DNA from: Veillonella intestinalis
GTDB taxonomy: Bacteria > Bacillota > Negativicutes > Veillonellales > Veillonellaceae
DNA: 64,000 nt
Direction of reading: 5' to 3'
NCBI RefSeq assembly: GCF_943193155.1
Contig: NZ_CALPDB010000001.1
Coordinates: 124,001 to 188,000 of the forward strand
This document shows positions 23,818 to 33,489 of the stretch, piece after piece. Position 1 is the stretch's first letter. Each line of letters begins with the position of its first letter. The notes beneath the pieces are model-generated. The model saw only the letters and a program-made list of their open reading frames with translations. It searched no databases and was not told the origin of the DNA. A program made the translations under genes and the position numbers.

Positions 23818-24306
23818 ATGAATAAGAATATCGCAAAAGCATTAAATGAACAGGTTATTTTTGAATTTAACTCTGCATACTTGTATTTAGCATTGTCCTT
23901 GGCAATGGCTGATGCACGTTTTAAAGGTTTATCCGCTTGGTTACGTTTGCAGTATCAAGAAGAAATGGATCATGCATTCAAAATTATTGACTTCTTAGAG
24001 TCTCGTAATGAAACAACTACATTAGGCGATATTAAAGCGCAAGCAGTTGAAGTAACAGATCCATTGAAAGTAGCTGAAATGGTATACAAACATGAACAAG
24101 TAATCACTGGTAAAATTAATGATTTATATGCATTAGCAACTGAAGAAAAAGACTATGCAACTGTTAACTTCTTAAACTGGTTCATTACAGAACAGGTAGA
24201 AGAAGAAGCAAGTGCTCGTGACTTGGTAGATGAATTTACATTTGCTGGTGACAGCCGTGCTAGCCAATTGTTTGTGGATGCCCGTTTAGGTACTCGTCAA
24301 CAATAA
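23818..24306 (+). CDS. ftn: Ferritin, iron-storage protein
   Basis: This 162-aa, four-helix protein is a bacterial non-heme ferritin. Ferroxidase-site residues are visible in FEFNSAYLYLAL (first helix), YQEEMDHAFKIIDF (EExxH) and in WFITEQVEEEASARDLV. It stores iron as ferric oxide in a 24-subunit shell and protects against peroxide-driven iron chemistry. The gene is alone, with a strong terminator 100 bp downstream. A rubrerythrin-like diiron protein is encoded elsewhere in the window (46328-46732). Confidence 0.92.
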   Translation: MNKNIAKALNEQVIFEFNSAYLYLALSLAMADARFKGLSAWLRLQYQEEMDHAFKIIDFLESRNETTTLGDIKAQAVEVTDPLKVAEMVYKHEQVITGKINDLYALATEEKDYATVNFLNWFITEQVEEEASARDLVDEFTFAGDSRASQLFVDARLGTRQQ

Positions 24307-24406
24307 TTACTTAGCTAAACTGGCTTAGTTTAGTGTCAATAGTAAACTACGTTTCCAAGTGGAAACACTAACCGATAAAAAATTACACATAGCTTATGAT
24401 AGCTGC

Positions 24407-24437
24407 AAAAAGACGCTCTTTAGAGCGTCTTTTTAAT
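24407..24437 (+). terminator. Terminator after ferritin
   Basis: AAAAAGACGCTC (24407-24418) pairs perfectly with GAGCGTCTTTTT (24423-24434) with a 4-nt loop. Confidence 0.93.
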
Positions 24438-24446
24438 ATATTGAAA

Positions 24447-24571
24447 AGTCAAAAAAATAAAAAGTCAAAAATTATAAAAAGTTTGACTTTTTCTGTTGAC
24501 AAAAGTCAAAAAGTCAATTATTATATAGTCAAGGTTGAAAGAACAAAAGGTCAAAAGATTAGAAAGTCAAA
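24447..24571 (+). promoter_or_regulatory. ctsR promoter with CtsR-type heptad repeats
   Basis: TTGACA (24496-24501) and TATTAT (24519-24524), 17 bp apart, form the promoter. AGTCAAA-like heptads occur at 24447, 24463, 24504, 24512, 24527, 24549 (GGTCAAA) and 24565, with an inverted one at 24482. CtsR binds direct repeats of (A/G)GTCAAA. Two heptads fill the spacer, so CtsR would occlude the polymerase. Spacings here are mostly 8 or 16 bp, not the canonical 10. Confidence 0.7.
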
Positions 24572-24652
24572 TTGAACCGAAGTACAATAAAGAATGAAGG
24601 TAGTATATGAAAGACAACACGATAATATATAAAAAGTTTGGAGAGATGATTT

Positions 24653-25129
24653 ATGGGTATTTTAGCAGATCGTATTGAAAAATTTATTTTAGCTAAGTTG
24701 TTAGAAGAGCAAGCTAAAGAAGAGGGCATTGTATTACGCCGCAATGAATTAGCTGATGAGCTTAATTGTGCGCCCTCACAAATTAGTTATGTATTAAGTA
24801 CGCGGTTCTCAAATGACCGTGGCTTTATTGTAGAGTCTCGTCGTGGTCTTGGTGGTTTTATTAGCATTACGCGTATTCCAGTAAAAGCCTTATTAGAAGC
24901 GCCAAAGCATAAACAAGATACTACAGAATCAAATGATAAACCATTAACTATGGGAATTATAGACAACTCTTTATTTGAGTTGATGCAACAAAAATTACTG
25001 CATAAACGAGAGGCGGCCTTGTTACATGAAGCTTTTGCCTTATTAATGGAGGAACCAGAGCGTAAGACACGGGAACTTAAAGTTCGTCGCTTATTTGAAC
25101 AAGTGGTAGCCATGGTGAAGGAGGGATAA
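24653..25129 (+). CDS. ctsR: CtsR, repressor of class III heat-shock genes
   Basis: This 158-aa protein is CtsR: the start MGILADRIEKFILAKLL, the HTH NELADELNCAPSQISYVLSTRF and the wing GFIVESRRGLGGFI are family signatures. It represses clp genes until heat or protein stress inactivates it, aided by McsB. It is the first gene of ctsR-mcsA-mcsB-clpC (5 bp to mcsA), and the promoter has (A/G)GTCAAA heptads, so it is autoregulated. Confidence 0.95.
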   Translation: MGILADRIEKFILAKLLEEQAKEEGIVLRRNELADELNCAPSQISYVLSTRFSNDRGFIVESRRGLGGFISITRIPVKALLEAPKHKQDTTESNDKPLTMGIIDNSLFELMQQKLLHKREAALLHEAFALLMEEPERKTRELKVRRLFEQVVAMVKEG

Positions 25130-25134
25130 GGTTT

Positions 25135-25677
25135 ATGTTATGTGATAATTGTAAACAAAATGATGCAACTGTGCATATGACACGAGTTGTTAATGGTAAA
25201 AAAACAGAACGGCATTTATGTAATGTCTGTGCAGCTAAACAGCCAAGTGATGGGTTTGGGAGCCAAGGGTTTATGAATTTTGGCCCTTCTTTATTAGATA
25301 ATGATTTTTTTACCAACGACTTCTTTACTAATACTTTGTATCCAGATAGTTTATTAAATACTCGCCAGGAGGCCCGTTGTAGTCAATGTGGTATGACATT
25401 TAGTGAATTTAATCAAACTGGTAAATTTGGTTGTGACCATTGTTATGAAACCTTTGAAGCACAAATAGCTCCTTTAGTAAAACGTTTACAAGGGTCTTTG
25501 TCTTATGAAGGTCGGGTGCCAAGTCGTGGTACCGGCGTTTTCAAGACAAAACACCAAATTAAGCGTTTGCGTCAAGAATTGGATAAAGCAATTAAGGCTG
25601 AACAATTTGAAGAGGCTGTTCGCCTACGTGATGAAATTAAAGTGTTAGAAGAATCCTTAAATAAAGAAAGTAAATAG
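25135..25677 (+). CDS. mcsA: McsA, activator of the arginine kinase McsB
   Basis: This 180-aa protein has two pairs of CxxC zinc motifs (CDNCKQ...CNVC near the N-terminus, and CSQC...CDHC near residues 80-105) and a C-terminal UVR-like coiled coil (QLRQELDKAIKAEQFEEAVRLRDEI type). It stimulates McsB and controls ClpC/CtsR. The segment between the zinc motifs contains repeated Asn-Asp-Phe-Phe residues. It lies between ctsR and mcsB with short gaps. Confidence 0.93.
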   Translation: MLCDNCKQNDATVHMTRVVNGKKTERHLCNVCAAKQPSDGFGSQGFMNFGPSLLDNDFFTNDFFTNTLYPDSLLNTRQEARCSQCGMTFSEFNQTGKFGCDHCYETFEAQIAPLVKRLQGSLSYEGRVPSRGTGVFKTKHQIKRLRQELDKAIKAEQFEEAVRLRDEIKVLEESLNKESK

Positions 25678-25688
25678 GAGGTGTCACT

Positions 25689-26759
25689 ATGTTAGACAAA
25701 ATTTTAGACGAACCGTTAAGTAGTTGGCTACGTAGTACGGATCCTATTGGTGACATACATTCGCATATTGTATTATCCAGCCGTATTCGACTAGCTCGAA
25801 ACTTTAAAGGCTTACAATTTACTAATCGGAACCACGAGGCTTCTTTACAAGAAGTTGAAAGTCTAATGCGCGGTGTGCTAGGCACTTTAAAAGCCGCTGA
25901 TGGGCGTGAGTATTCCAACATTAGTTTAGATAAATTATCGGATATTGAGCGCGAAATTCTTGTGGAAAAGCATTTGATGAGTCCACAGATGGGACAGAAA
26001 TTACCATACCGTAGCTTAGTAGTAGCTAATGATGCTTCAGTGGCTATTATGGTAAATGAAGAAGATCATATTCGAATTCAAACTATGGAGCCCGGTCTTC
26101 GCTTACAGGAAGCTTTAGATCATGCGCTAACAATTGACGATGCTATTGAAAGTAAATGTGATTATGCATTTAATGAACGGTATGGTTATTTAACAGCTTG
26201 TCCTACTAATGTAGGTACAGGCATGCGGGCATCGGTAATGCTTCATTTGCCAGCGTTAGCCATGACGGGACGCATTAATCGTTTAATTCGTAGTATCACT
26301 CAATTAGGCTATTCCGTGCGTGGTTTATATGGTGAAGGATCTCAAGCTCTTGGCAATATTTATCAAATTTCTAATCAAGTGACGATGGGAATTAGCGAAG
26401 AAGATACAATTAGTCAATTGCAAAAAATACTTGAAAAATTGGTACAAGAAGAAGTGAAGGCTCGTGAAGCCATTAAAAATGGTGATTTTGAAGCCTTTGA
26501 AGATCGAGTATGGCGTGCTTTTGGTACTTTGCAATATGCTCGGCGTCTTTCTGGTGAAGAAGCCTTAGGTCTTCTTAGTGATGTACAACTAGGTATGGAT
26601 TTAGGTGTTTTACCACAACATTCAGCCGATGTATTTAATGAGTTAGTTGTTACTACAAGACCTAATTTTTTAAGTAAATATGCAGGTAAAGAAAATATGA
26701 CAGCGGCTGAACGAGACAGCTATCGAGCTAAAGTGGTTCGTGATCGCTTAGCCCGTTAG
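25689..26759 (+). CDS. mcsB: McsB protein arginine kinase
   Basis: This 356-aa phosphagen-kinase-like enzyme phosphorylates arginine in proteins and so tags them for ClpCP. SSRIRLARNFKGLQF and the catalytic-site loop ACPTNVGTGMRASVMLHLP are clear signatures. The length is normal. It starts 11 bp after mcsA with AGGAGG overlapping the gap. Together with McsA it phosphorylates and inactivates CtsR under stress, releasing the operon. Confidence 0.95.
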   Translation: MLDKILDEPLSSWLRSTDPIGDIHSHIVLSSRIRLARNFKGLQFTNRNHEASLQEVESLMRGVLGTLKAADGREYSNISLDKLSDIEREILVEKHLMSPQMGQKLPYRSLVVANDASVAIMVNEEDHIRIQTMEPGLRLQEALDHALTIDDAIESKCDYAFNERYGYLTACPTNVGTGMRASVMLHLPALAMTGRINRLIRSITQLGYSVRGLYGEGSQALGNIYQISNQVTMGISEEDTISQLQKILEKLVQEEVKAREAIKNGDFEAFEDRVWRAFGTLQYARRLSGEEALGLLSDVQLGMDLGVLPQHSADVFNELVVTTRPNFLSKYAGKENMTAAERDSYRAKVVRDRLAR

Positions 26760-26854
26760 TTAATTTACTGGCATAAATTTTTACAATATAAGTTTATAAT
26801 GCAAATTTAAAAATATAACAGTTACGATTTGTCGTATAGATATGAGGTGATTAT

Positions 26855-29314
26855 ATGTTTGAACGTTATACAGATGGGGCACAACGTGCTCTTGGTATTG
26901 CGCAAGAAAAAGCGAAGGAGTTTGGCCATGACTATGTGGGCACTGAGCATTTGCTTTTAGGTTTATTGGAAGAATCTAATAGTGTAGCGGCCAAAGCATT
27001 ACATGCTTTAGGTTTGGAAGGCAAAGCTACTGAAGAAGCTGTACTCGCTGCGGTAGGTCGCGGTAATGGCAGTGGTAATGAATTGTATGTAACGCCACGA
27101 ACTAAAAGAGTATTGCAATTAGCGGTAGAAATTGCTAACCGCATGCAACACAATTATGTAGGGGCTGAACACCTTTTGCTCGGTATTTTACAAGATGGTG
27201 GTGGTGTAGCCGTTGCGGTATTACAGAAATTTGGTATTCGTAGTTCTGATGTAGTGAAAGCTATTAATAGTATTTATGGATCAGAACAATCTGGTGGTGA
27301 AGGGCCTAATGGAGGTGTTGCTAATGGTGCTAGTGTTGGCAATAGTAATTTAGGTGATTTGAAAGATTTTGCTACCGATTTAAACGAACTAGCTAAGCAA
27401 GGTAAAATTGATCCCGTTATTGGCCGTGATACAGAGATTAATCGCGTTATCCAAATTTTGAGCCGTCGTACTAAGAATAATCCAGTTCTAATTGGTGAAC
27501 CAGGGGTTGGTAAAACAGCTATTGCTGAAGGGTTAGCTCAACGTATTGTTAATCAGAATGTGCCAGAAATTTTGAGAGATAAACGAATTATTTCTTTAAG
27601 TTTAACGGCTATGTTAGCTGGGGCAAAATATCGTGGTGAATTTGAAGAACGTCTAAAAAAAGCCATTGATGAAGTTCAAAAACATGATGATATGATTATA
27701 TTTATTGATGAAATTCATACTTTAGTAGGGGCAGGCGCTTCAGAAGGGGCTATGGATGCAGCTAATATTTTAAAACCAGCTTTAGCACGTGGTACTTTCC
27801 AAGTTATTGGGGCTACTACCTTAGATGAATATAAAAAACATATTGAAAAAGATGCAGCCTTAGAACGTCGTTTTCAACCAGTTCTTGTGGGTGAGCCAAA
27901 TGAAGAAGATGCTCTTGAAATCTTAAAAGGTTTGCGTGACCGCTATGAAGCTTTCCACAAAGCAAAGATTACTGATGCTGCTTTAAAAGCAGCGGTTGAA
28001 TTGTCTAATCGTTATATTTCTGATCGATTCTTACCAGATAAAGCGATTGACGTTATGGATGAAGCGGCTTCTAAAGTGCGAATGAAAGTATTTACAGCGC
28101 CACCTGATGTTAAAGATTTGGAAAAACGATTGGCTGATGTACGCAAAGAAAAAGAAGCAGCTGTAACAAGTCAAAACTTTGAAGATGCAGCGAAACTTCG
28201 GGATGAAGAAAAGCGTTTAACGGAAGAAATTGAAGCAAAACAAGCTCAACGTAGTAAAGAAGATGAAGAAAAACTTGTTGTTACAGAAGATGATATTGCC
28301 GCTGTTGTCGCAGAATGGAGTGGCGTGCCTGTAGCAAAAATTGCAGAAGAAGAATCCGCTCGCTTGCTTCGTTTAGAAGATGAACTTCATGAACGTGTAG
28401 TTGGTCAAGATGAAGCAGTAGTTGCAGTAGCTAAAGCTGTTCGTCGTGCTCGTGCTGGTTTAAAAGATCCAAAACGTCCAATCGGTTCCTTCCTATTCTT
28501 AGGGCCTACAGGGGTTGGTAAAACTGAATTGGCTCGTTCGTTAGCAGCGAACCTCTTTGGTGATGAAAATGCTATGATTCGCCTTGATATGTCAGAATAC
28601 ATGGAAAAGCATACTGTATCTCGTTTAGTGGGAGCGCCTCCAGGATATGTTGGGTATGATGAAGGTGGCCAATTAACCGATGCAGTACGTCGTAAACCAT
28701 ATAGTGTAATCCTCTTTGATGAAGTGGAAAAGGCACATCCAGACTTTTTCAATATTTTACTTCAAGTACTAGATGATGGTCGTTTGACAGATAATCAAGG
28801 TCGTACTGTAGATTTCCGCAATACGGTTATCATTATGACAAGTAACTTGGGGTCTAAATTCTTAAAAGAAGACAGTGCAGCTATGGGCTTCTTGGCTGCT
28901 AAAAATAAAGAAGATGCTAAGAAGAATGAAGCAGAAACATTTGCAGAAGCTAAGAAAAATACGTTAAATGCTGTAAAACAGCATTTCCGTCCTGAATTCT
29001 TAAATCGTATTGATGAAATGGTTGTTTTCCACCCATTAACTAGTGATGATTTAAATAAGATTGTTAATATCTTATTACAGGATGTTATGAAACGCTTGGC
29101 TGAACGTGAATTGACTTTAGAAGTAACACCAGAAGCGCTTGAATTGTTAGTTAAAGAGGGATCTGATTTCACCTATGGGGCACGTCCATTAAAACGAGCT
29201 ATTCAACGTTTGATTGAAGATCCAATCTCTGATTTAATCTTAAAAGGTGAAGCTCCTGAAGGTTCTGTTATTAAGGCCAATGTGGTAGATGGAGATATTA
29301 CTATGGTCGTATAG
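26855..29314 (+). CDS. clpC: ClpC, Hsp100 AAA+ unfoldase
   Basis: This 819-aa class I Clp ATPase has an N-terminal double Clp repeat (1-150), AAA1 with Walker A GEPGVGKT, a middle UVR domain ([16 protein letters not shown]-like), AAA2 with GPTGVGKT and the ClpP-binding GFLAAKNKE-type region close to residue 675. It unfolds substrates for ClpP and interacts with McsA/McsB. It is the last gene of the ctsR operon, 95 bp after mcsB, and is followed by a terminator. Confidence 0.95.
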   Translation: MFERYTDGAQRALGIAQEKAKEFGHDYVGTEHLLLGLLEESNSVAAKALHALGLEGKATEEAVLAAVGRGNGSGNELYVTPRTKRVLQLAVEIANRMQHNYVGAEHLLLGILQDGGGVAVAVLQKFGIRSSDVVKAINSIYGSEQSGGEGPNGGVANGASVGNSNLGDLKDFATDLNELAKQGKIDPVIGRDTEINRVIQILSRRTKNNPVLIGEPGVGKTAIAEGLAQRIVNQNVPEILRDKRIISLSLTAMLAGAKYRGEFEERLKKAIDEVQKHDDMIIFIDEIHTLVGAGASEGAMDAANILKPALARGTFQVIGATTLDEYKKHIEKDAALERRFQPVLVGEPNEEDALEILKGLRDRYEAFHKAKITDAALKAAVELSNRYISDRFLPDKAIDVMDEAASKVRMKVFTAPPDVKDLEKRLADVRKEKEAAVTSQNFEDAAKLRDEEKRLTEEIEAKQAQRSKEDEEKLVVTEDDIAAVVAEWSGVPVAKIAEEESARLLRLEDELHERVVGQDEAVVAVAKAVRRARAGLKDPKRPIGSFLFLGPTGVGKTELARSLAANLFGDENAMIRLDMSEYMEKHTVSRLVGAPPGYVGYDEGGQLTDAVRRKPYSVILFDEVEKAHPDFFNILLQVLDDGRLTDNQGRTVDFRNTVIIMTSNLGSKFLKEDSAAMGFLAAKNKEDAKKNEAETFAEAKKNTLNAVKQHFRPEFLNRIDEMVVFHPLTSDDLNKIVNILLQDVMKRLAERELTLEVTPEALELLVKEGSDFTYGARPLKRAIQRLIEDPISDLILKGEAPEGSVIKANVVDGDITMVV

Positions 29315-29405
29315 TTCTATTTGGTGAGCTTTATAGGTTACTGGGAACTGTTTAAAGTCATGAAAGTATAAAATTTATCTTCTGTTTGAAGGATATTGCA
29401 TATAA

Positions 29406-29444
29406 AATCACGAATACTATTTAGATGGTGTTCGTGATTTTTTT
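29406..29444 (+). terminator. Terminator after clpC
   Basis: AATCACGAATAC (29406-29417) pairs with GTGTTCGTGATT (29428-29439) with one G-U pair, followed by a T-run. Confidence 0.85.
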
Positions 29445-29537
29445 ATCTAGGCATGGTATTTATATTATGTAGCAATATTGATACCATAGGAAATATAAAA
29501 TAAAGTTCAATAATTTGATTATTAAAGGGATTATATA

Positions 29538-30914
29538 ATGGCTAAAGTTAAAACAGTTTACTTTTGTAATAATTGTGGCGCTGAATCGCCTAGATGGCTA
29601 GGGAAATGTCCACAATGTGGGGAATGGAATACACTCGTTGAAGAAGTTGTTCGACCTACTACAACTAAAGGTGCGGCTGCTTATGCACCAGTAGATCGTT
29701 CATCTACCAAACCGGTGGCTTTATCTGATATTAAAACAGAAGATTCACCGCGCATGTCTACTGGATATGATGAAATCGATCGTGTACTAGGTGGTGGCAT
29801 TGTGCCTGGTGCATTAATGTTATTAGGGGGTGACCCCGGTATTGGTAAATCTACCATTTTATTACAAGTTTCAGGCCGTGTTGCTGATCGCTTCGGTAAA
29901 GTACTCTATGCATCTGGTGAAGAATCACAGATGCAGTTAAAACTGAGGGCCGAACGGTTAGGCATTGAAGGTAATCAATTAGCGGTTATGGCTGATACAA
30001 ATTTAGATGCTATTTTACAAGAAGCTGCGCAGCATAAACCAGCTTTATTAGTAATTGATTCTATTCAAACTATGTTTACTGATGCCTTAGATTCGACACC
30101 TGGTAGTGTGGGTCAAGTAAGAGAATGTACTGCGCGACTTCTTCGCTTTGCCAAAGAGCAAAGTGTGCCAGTTATTATTATTGGTCATGTAACTAAGGAT
30201 GGTAATATTGCAGGTCCTCGTATGTTGGAACATATGGTGGATGTGGTGCTCTATTTTGAAGGGGAACGGTCTTATCAATTCCGTATTTTGCGGGGAATTA
30301 AGAATCGCTTTGGCTCGACTTCAGAATCAGGTCTTTTTGTAATGGAAGAAGAAGGGTTAGCTGAATTAGTCAATCCTTCAGCCACTTTATTGGCCGAGCG
30401 GACTGAGGAAGAAACAGGTTCTGCTGTTATGGCCTATTTAGAAGGGATTCGTCCTATTTTAGTAGAGGTACAGAGTTTAGTGTCCACTACTGCTTTTGGG
30501 ATGCCACGGCGCACCTCAATTGGCTATGATTTGAATCGCTTGATTATTTTGCTGGCTGTGTTAGAAAAACGTTGTGGATTAACTTTAGGTAATAAAGATG
30601 TTTATGTAAATGTTATTGGTGGCTTAAAAGTTAATGAACCGGCCTGCGATTTATCTGTGGCCGTTGCTATTGTGTCTAATTTAAAAAATCGGCCAGTCCC
30701 TGCTAATATGGTAATACTTGGTGAGGTAGGGTTAACTGGTAATATTCGAAGCATTCCTCGCATTGAGCAACGCATTGCTGAAGCCGCTAAGATGGGCTTT
30801 ACTCGATTTGTAGTGCCTGCAGGTAATAGTAAACAAGTAAAGACAACGCGCAAGGGTATTACTATCCATGGTGTTACTACGGTGCAAGAAGCGATGAAGC
30901 TTGTCTTTGGCTAA
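29538..30914 (+). CDS. radA: RadA/Sms DNA repair ATPase
   Basis: This 458-aa protein has the zinc finger Cys10, Cys13, Cys24, Cys27 (CNNCGAESPRWLGKCPQC), Walker A GGDPGIGKST near residue 95, the RadA signature KNRFG, and a C-terminal Lon-like domain. It is a RecA-related helicase that processes recombination intermediates. The gene is isolated from clpC by a terminator, and a potential promoter must lie in the AT-rich 220-bp gap. Gene order clpC-radA followed by a PIN-domain gene is also found in Bacillus. Confidence 0.95.
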   Translation: MAKVKTVYFCNNCGAESPRWLGKCPQCGEWNTLVEEVVRPTTTKGAAAYAPVDRSSTKPVALSDIKTEDSPRMSTGYDEIDRVLGGGIVPGALMLLGGDPGIGKSTILLQVSGRVADRFGKVLYASGEESQMQLKLRAERLGIEGNQLAVMADTNLDAILQEAAQHKPALLVIDSIQTMFTDALDSTPGSVGQVRECTARLLRFAKEQSVPVIIIGHVTKDGNIAGPRMLEHMVDVVLYFEGERSYQFRILRGIKNRFGSTSESGLFVMEEEGLAELVNPSATLLAERTEEETGSAVMAYLEGIRPILVEVQSLVSTTAFGMPRRTSIGYDLNRLIILLAVLEKRCGLTLGNKDVYVNVIGGLKVNEPACDLSVAVAIVSNLKNRPVPANMVILGEVGLTGNIRSIPRIEQRIAEAAKMGFTRFVVPAGNSKQVKTTRKGITIHGVTTVQEAMKLVFG

Positions 30915-31075
30915 ATTTTGGCTACATAATCAATAAAATATGGTGTGTTTTTTCCTTTTATAGACAATGATATTAAATTTGTTTTAAATTTATTGAAAAA
31001 AAGTGCAGAAGTTTATGATTTATTTATCATTTTAATGTACAATAGAAGAGTACGATAAGAAAGGAGGTGAAATTG

Positions 31076-32233
31076 ATGATATATAAAATTCTACGTTATG
31101 TCATAGCCTTATTGGTGGGTATCATGGGATATATGTTGACAGATAGTTTTATGCCAGTATGGGAACCGATTATTGATGTGAAGTTTTGGACAATGGGGTT
31201 CTTTGGCATTTCCATTATTAAAATATTAGCATTAGCGTTTGGTGGTTTAATCGGTGCTGTTATTGGCTTTTTTATCGCTATGCCGCTGATTAGTCAAGGA
31301 TTACGCTTAGCTAAAAATATGGAACGTCTTTTATCGCGGGTACCTAATCAAGAATTAATGGCCGGCACAGCCGGATTACTCTTTGGACTCATAATAGCAA
31401 ATCTTATTGGCTTGGCATTTTATCGCGTTCCTTTGATTGGATCGTATATTCCCATTATTTTAAGTGCTATTTTTGGTTATATTGGTATGCGTTTGGCATC
31501 TCGCAAGGGGCCTGAGTTATATGCTAATTGGCTTCAAAATCGGTCGATAGTAAAAGAAAAGAAAAAAGAAACAGCTCCTAAAGACGTTGAAAGTACTGCA
31601 AGTGTTACTGTTTCTGATTTTGAATCTATTTCGGTGGCTAAGTTACTTGATACGTCGGTTATTATAGATGGTCGTATTGCTGAATTATGTGCTACTGGTT
31701 TTTTAGAAGGACCTCTAGTTGTTCCTTTGTTTGTTCTTGAGGAATTACAGCATATTTCTGATTCTGCCGATGTATTAAAACGAAATAGAGGACGACGTGG
31801 CCTTGATATTTTACAAGGGTTACAGCAGAAAGAGCTCATTGATATTAAAGTGATTGATGATGATTTTGAAGATATTGCTGAAGTTGATTCTAAGCTCATG
31901 CGTTTAGCATTAGATAAAAAATGGAAAATCGTGACAAATGATTTTAATTTAAATAAAGTAGCTAGTCTACAAGGCATTGAAATTTTAAATCTTAACGATT
32001 TAGCTAATGCGTTAAAACCAGCTATGATTCCTGGTGAATGGATTCGCGTGCAGGTAATTAAAGAAGGGAAAGAAGATAATCAAGGGGTAGCCTATTTAGA
32101 TGATGGTACTATGATTGTTATCGAAAATGGTGCTCAATATGTAGATACCTCTATTGATGTAATGGTTACGTCTGTATTGCAGACTAGTGCAGGGCGAATG
32201 ATTTTCGCTAAAGCGAAAGGAACTAAAGAATGA
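31076..32233 (+). CDS. PIN and TRAM domain membrane protein (YacL-like)
   Basis: This 385-aa protein begins with about four transmembrane helices (1-150), followed by a PIN nuclease-like domain ([37 protein letters not shown]) and a C-terminal TRAM domain. The acidic residues expected of PIN ribonucleases are present. Its Bacillus relative YacL is membrane-anchored. ATG 31076 follows AGGAGG, preferred over GTG 31067. It overlaps ispDF by four bases. Confidence 0.87.
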   Translation: MIYKILRYVIALLVGIMGYMLTDSFMPVWEPIIDVKFWTMGFFGISIIKILALAFGGLIGAVIGFFIAMPLISQGLRLAKNMERLLSRVPNQELMAGTAGLLFGLIIANLIGLAFYRVPLIGSYIPIILSAIFGYIGMRLASRKGPELYANWLQNRSIVKEKKKETAPKDVESTASVTVSDFESISVAKLLDTSVIIDGRIAELCATGFLEGPLVVPLFVLEELQHISDSADVLKRNRGRRGLDILQGLQQKELIDIKVIDDDFEDIAEVDSKLMRLALDKKWKIVTNDFNLNKVASLQGIEILNLNDLANALKPAMIPGEWIRVQVIKEGKEDNQGVAYLDDGTMIVIENGAQYVDTSIDVMVTSVLQTSAGRMIFAKAKGTKE

Positions 32234-33390
32234 TTAGTTGTATTTTATTGGCTGCCGGTGCGGGCAAACGAATGCAATGTGAAACGAATAAAATCTTTTT
32301 GCGCTTAGGATCCTATTCTGTATTACAGTGGAACCTTCGTCATATGGCGCAAGTCCCAAATTTAACTGAAGTTATTATTGTGGTAGCTGATGGTGAATTA
32401 GAGGCTGTTCAAAAAGAAGTGGCAGTGCTTGATTTGCCTTGGGAACCTATTTATGTGCTTGGGGGCGCAGAACGACAAGATTCAGTGATAGCTGGTACTG
32501 AGGCTGTTAGTGAAACGTCAGAAATTATTTTAGTTCATGACGGTGCACGGCCAATGGCTAAGTCTGATTTATTTACAGCTGTAGCCACTACGGCTCAGCA
32601 ATATGGTGCGGCTGTAGCCGCTGTACCTGTAGTAGATACTATTAAGCAGGTGAAATCAGACCAGACTGTGGCACAGACACTAAAGCGCAGTGAGTTGTAT
32701 GCTGTGCAGACGCCACAGGGGTTTAGACGTCAGTGGCTGTTAGAAGCACAAGCGTATGCACGAAAAACAAATTATTTGGGGACTGATGATGTATCTTTAG
32801 TCGAACATCAAGGGAAACCAGTACATATTGTAATCAGTGATTATACAAACTGTAAGCTTACAACCCCAGCGGATATTGTAAAAGCGAAACAGTATTTAGG
32901 AGTGACAGAACCTATGATGCGTGTAGGCTTTGGTTATGATGTACATCGTTTTAAAACGGGACGTCCTTGTATTTTAGGCGGTGTTCAAATTGAAAGTGAA
33001 TTTGGTCCGGATGGGCATAGTGATGCAGATGTATTGATTCATGCACTGATGGATGCCTTATTAGGGGCTGCCGGTTTGCCTGATATTGGCTATTGGTTCC
33101 CGCCCGAAGATGAAGCTTTCAAGGATGCTTCTAGTATGGAGCTATTAAAGCAAGTTGTGAAGCTACTACACGAAAAAGGATTTAAGGCGTATAATGTAGA
33201 TGTTATGGTTATTGCAGAAGCGCCAAAATTAAAACCTCATATTCAGGCTATGAAAGCAAATTTAGCGAATGTGTTAGGCATTGGTGAAGACTTTATTAGT
33301 GTAAAAGCAACGACTCACGAGAAGTTAGGTGCTTTTGGACGTTTAGAAGGTTTGGCCGCGCAAGCTGTAGCGACTTTGTATACTGTATAA
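32230..33390 (+). CDS. ispDF: Bifunctional IspD-IspF enzyme (MEP pathway)
   Basis: This 386-aa fusion makes isoprenoid precursors. Residues 1 to about 222 are IspD (2-C-methyl-D-erythritol 4-phosphate cytidylyltransferase: [20 protein letters not shown]). Residues 230-386 are IspF (cyclodiphosphate synthase) with metal ligands in GYDVHRF (Asp237, His239), GHSDADV and [13 protein letters not shown]. The linker is short. The two enzymes are often separate genes in Firmicutes. An ATG at 32914 could in principle allow a separate IspF. It is coupled to the upstream PIN-TRAM gene. Confidence 0.93.
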   Translation: MISCILLAAGAGKRMQCETNKIFLRLGSYSVLQWNLRHMAQVPNLTEVIIVVADGELEAVQKEVAVLDLPWEPIYVLGGAERQDSVIAGTEAVSETSEIILVHDGARPMAKSDLFTAVATTAQQYGAAVAAVPVVDTIKQVKSDQTVAQTLKRSELYAVQTPQGFRRQWLLEAQAYARKTNYLGTDDVSLVEHQGKPVHIVISDYTNCKLTTPADIVKAKQYLGVTEPMMRVGFGYDVHRFKTGRPCILGGVQIESEFGPDGHSDADVLIHALMDALLGAAGLPDIGYWFPPEDEAFKDASSMELLKQVVKLLHEKGFKAYNVDVMVIAEAPKLKPHIQAMKANLANVLGIGEDFISVKATTHEKLGAFGRLEGLAAQAVATLYTV

Positions 33391-33489
33391 AGGCAAAGTA
33401 TAGGAGTTTTTATACGGTTTTATATAGTATTCAATATAGAGATAGCCCTAAAGGAAAGCCAAGATGATAGTAAAGGAGTGGATATATAC

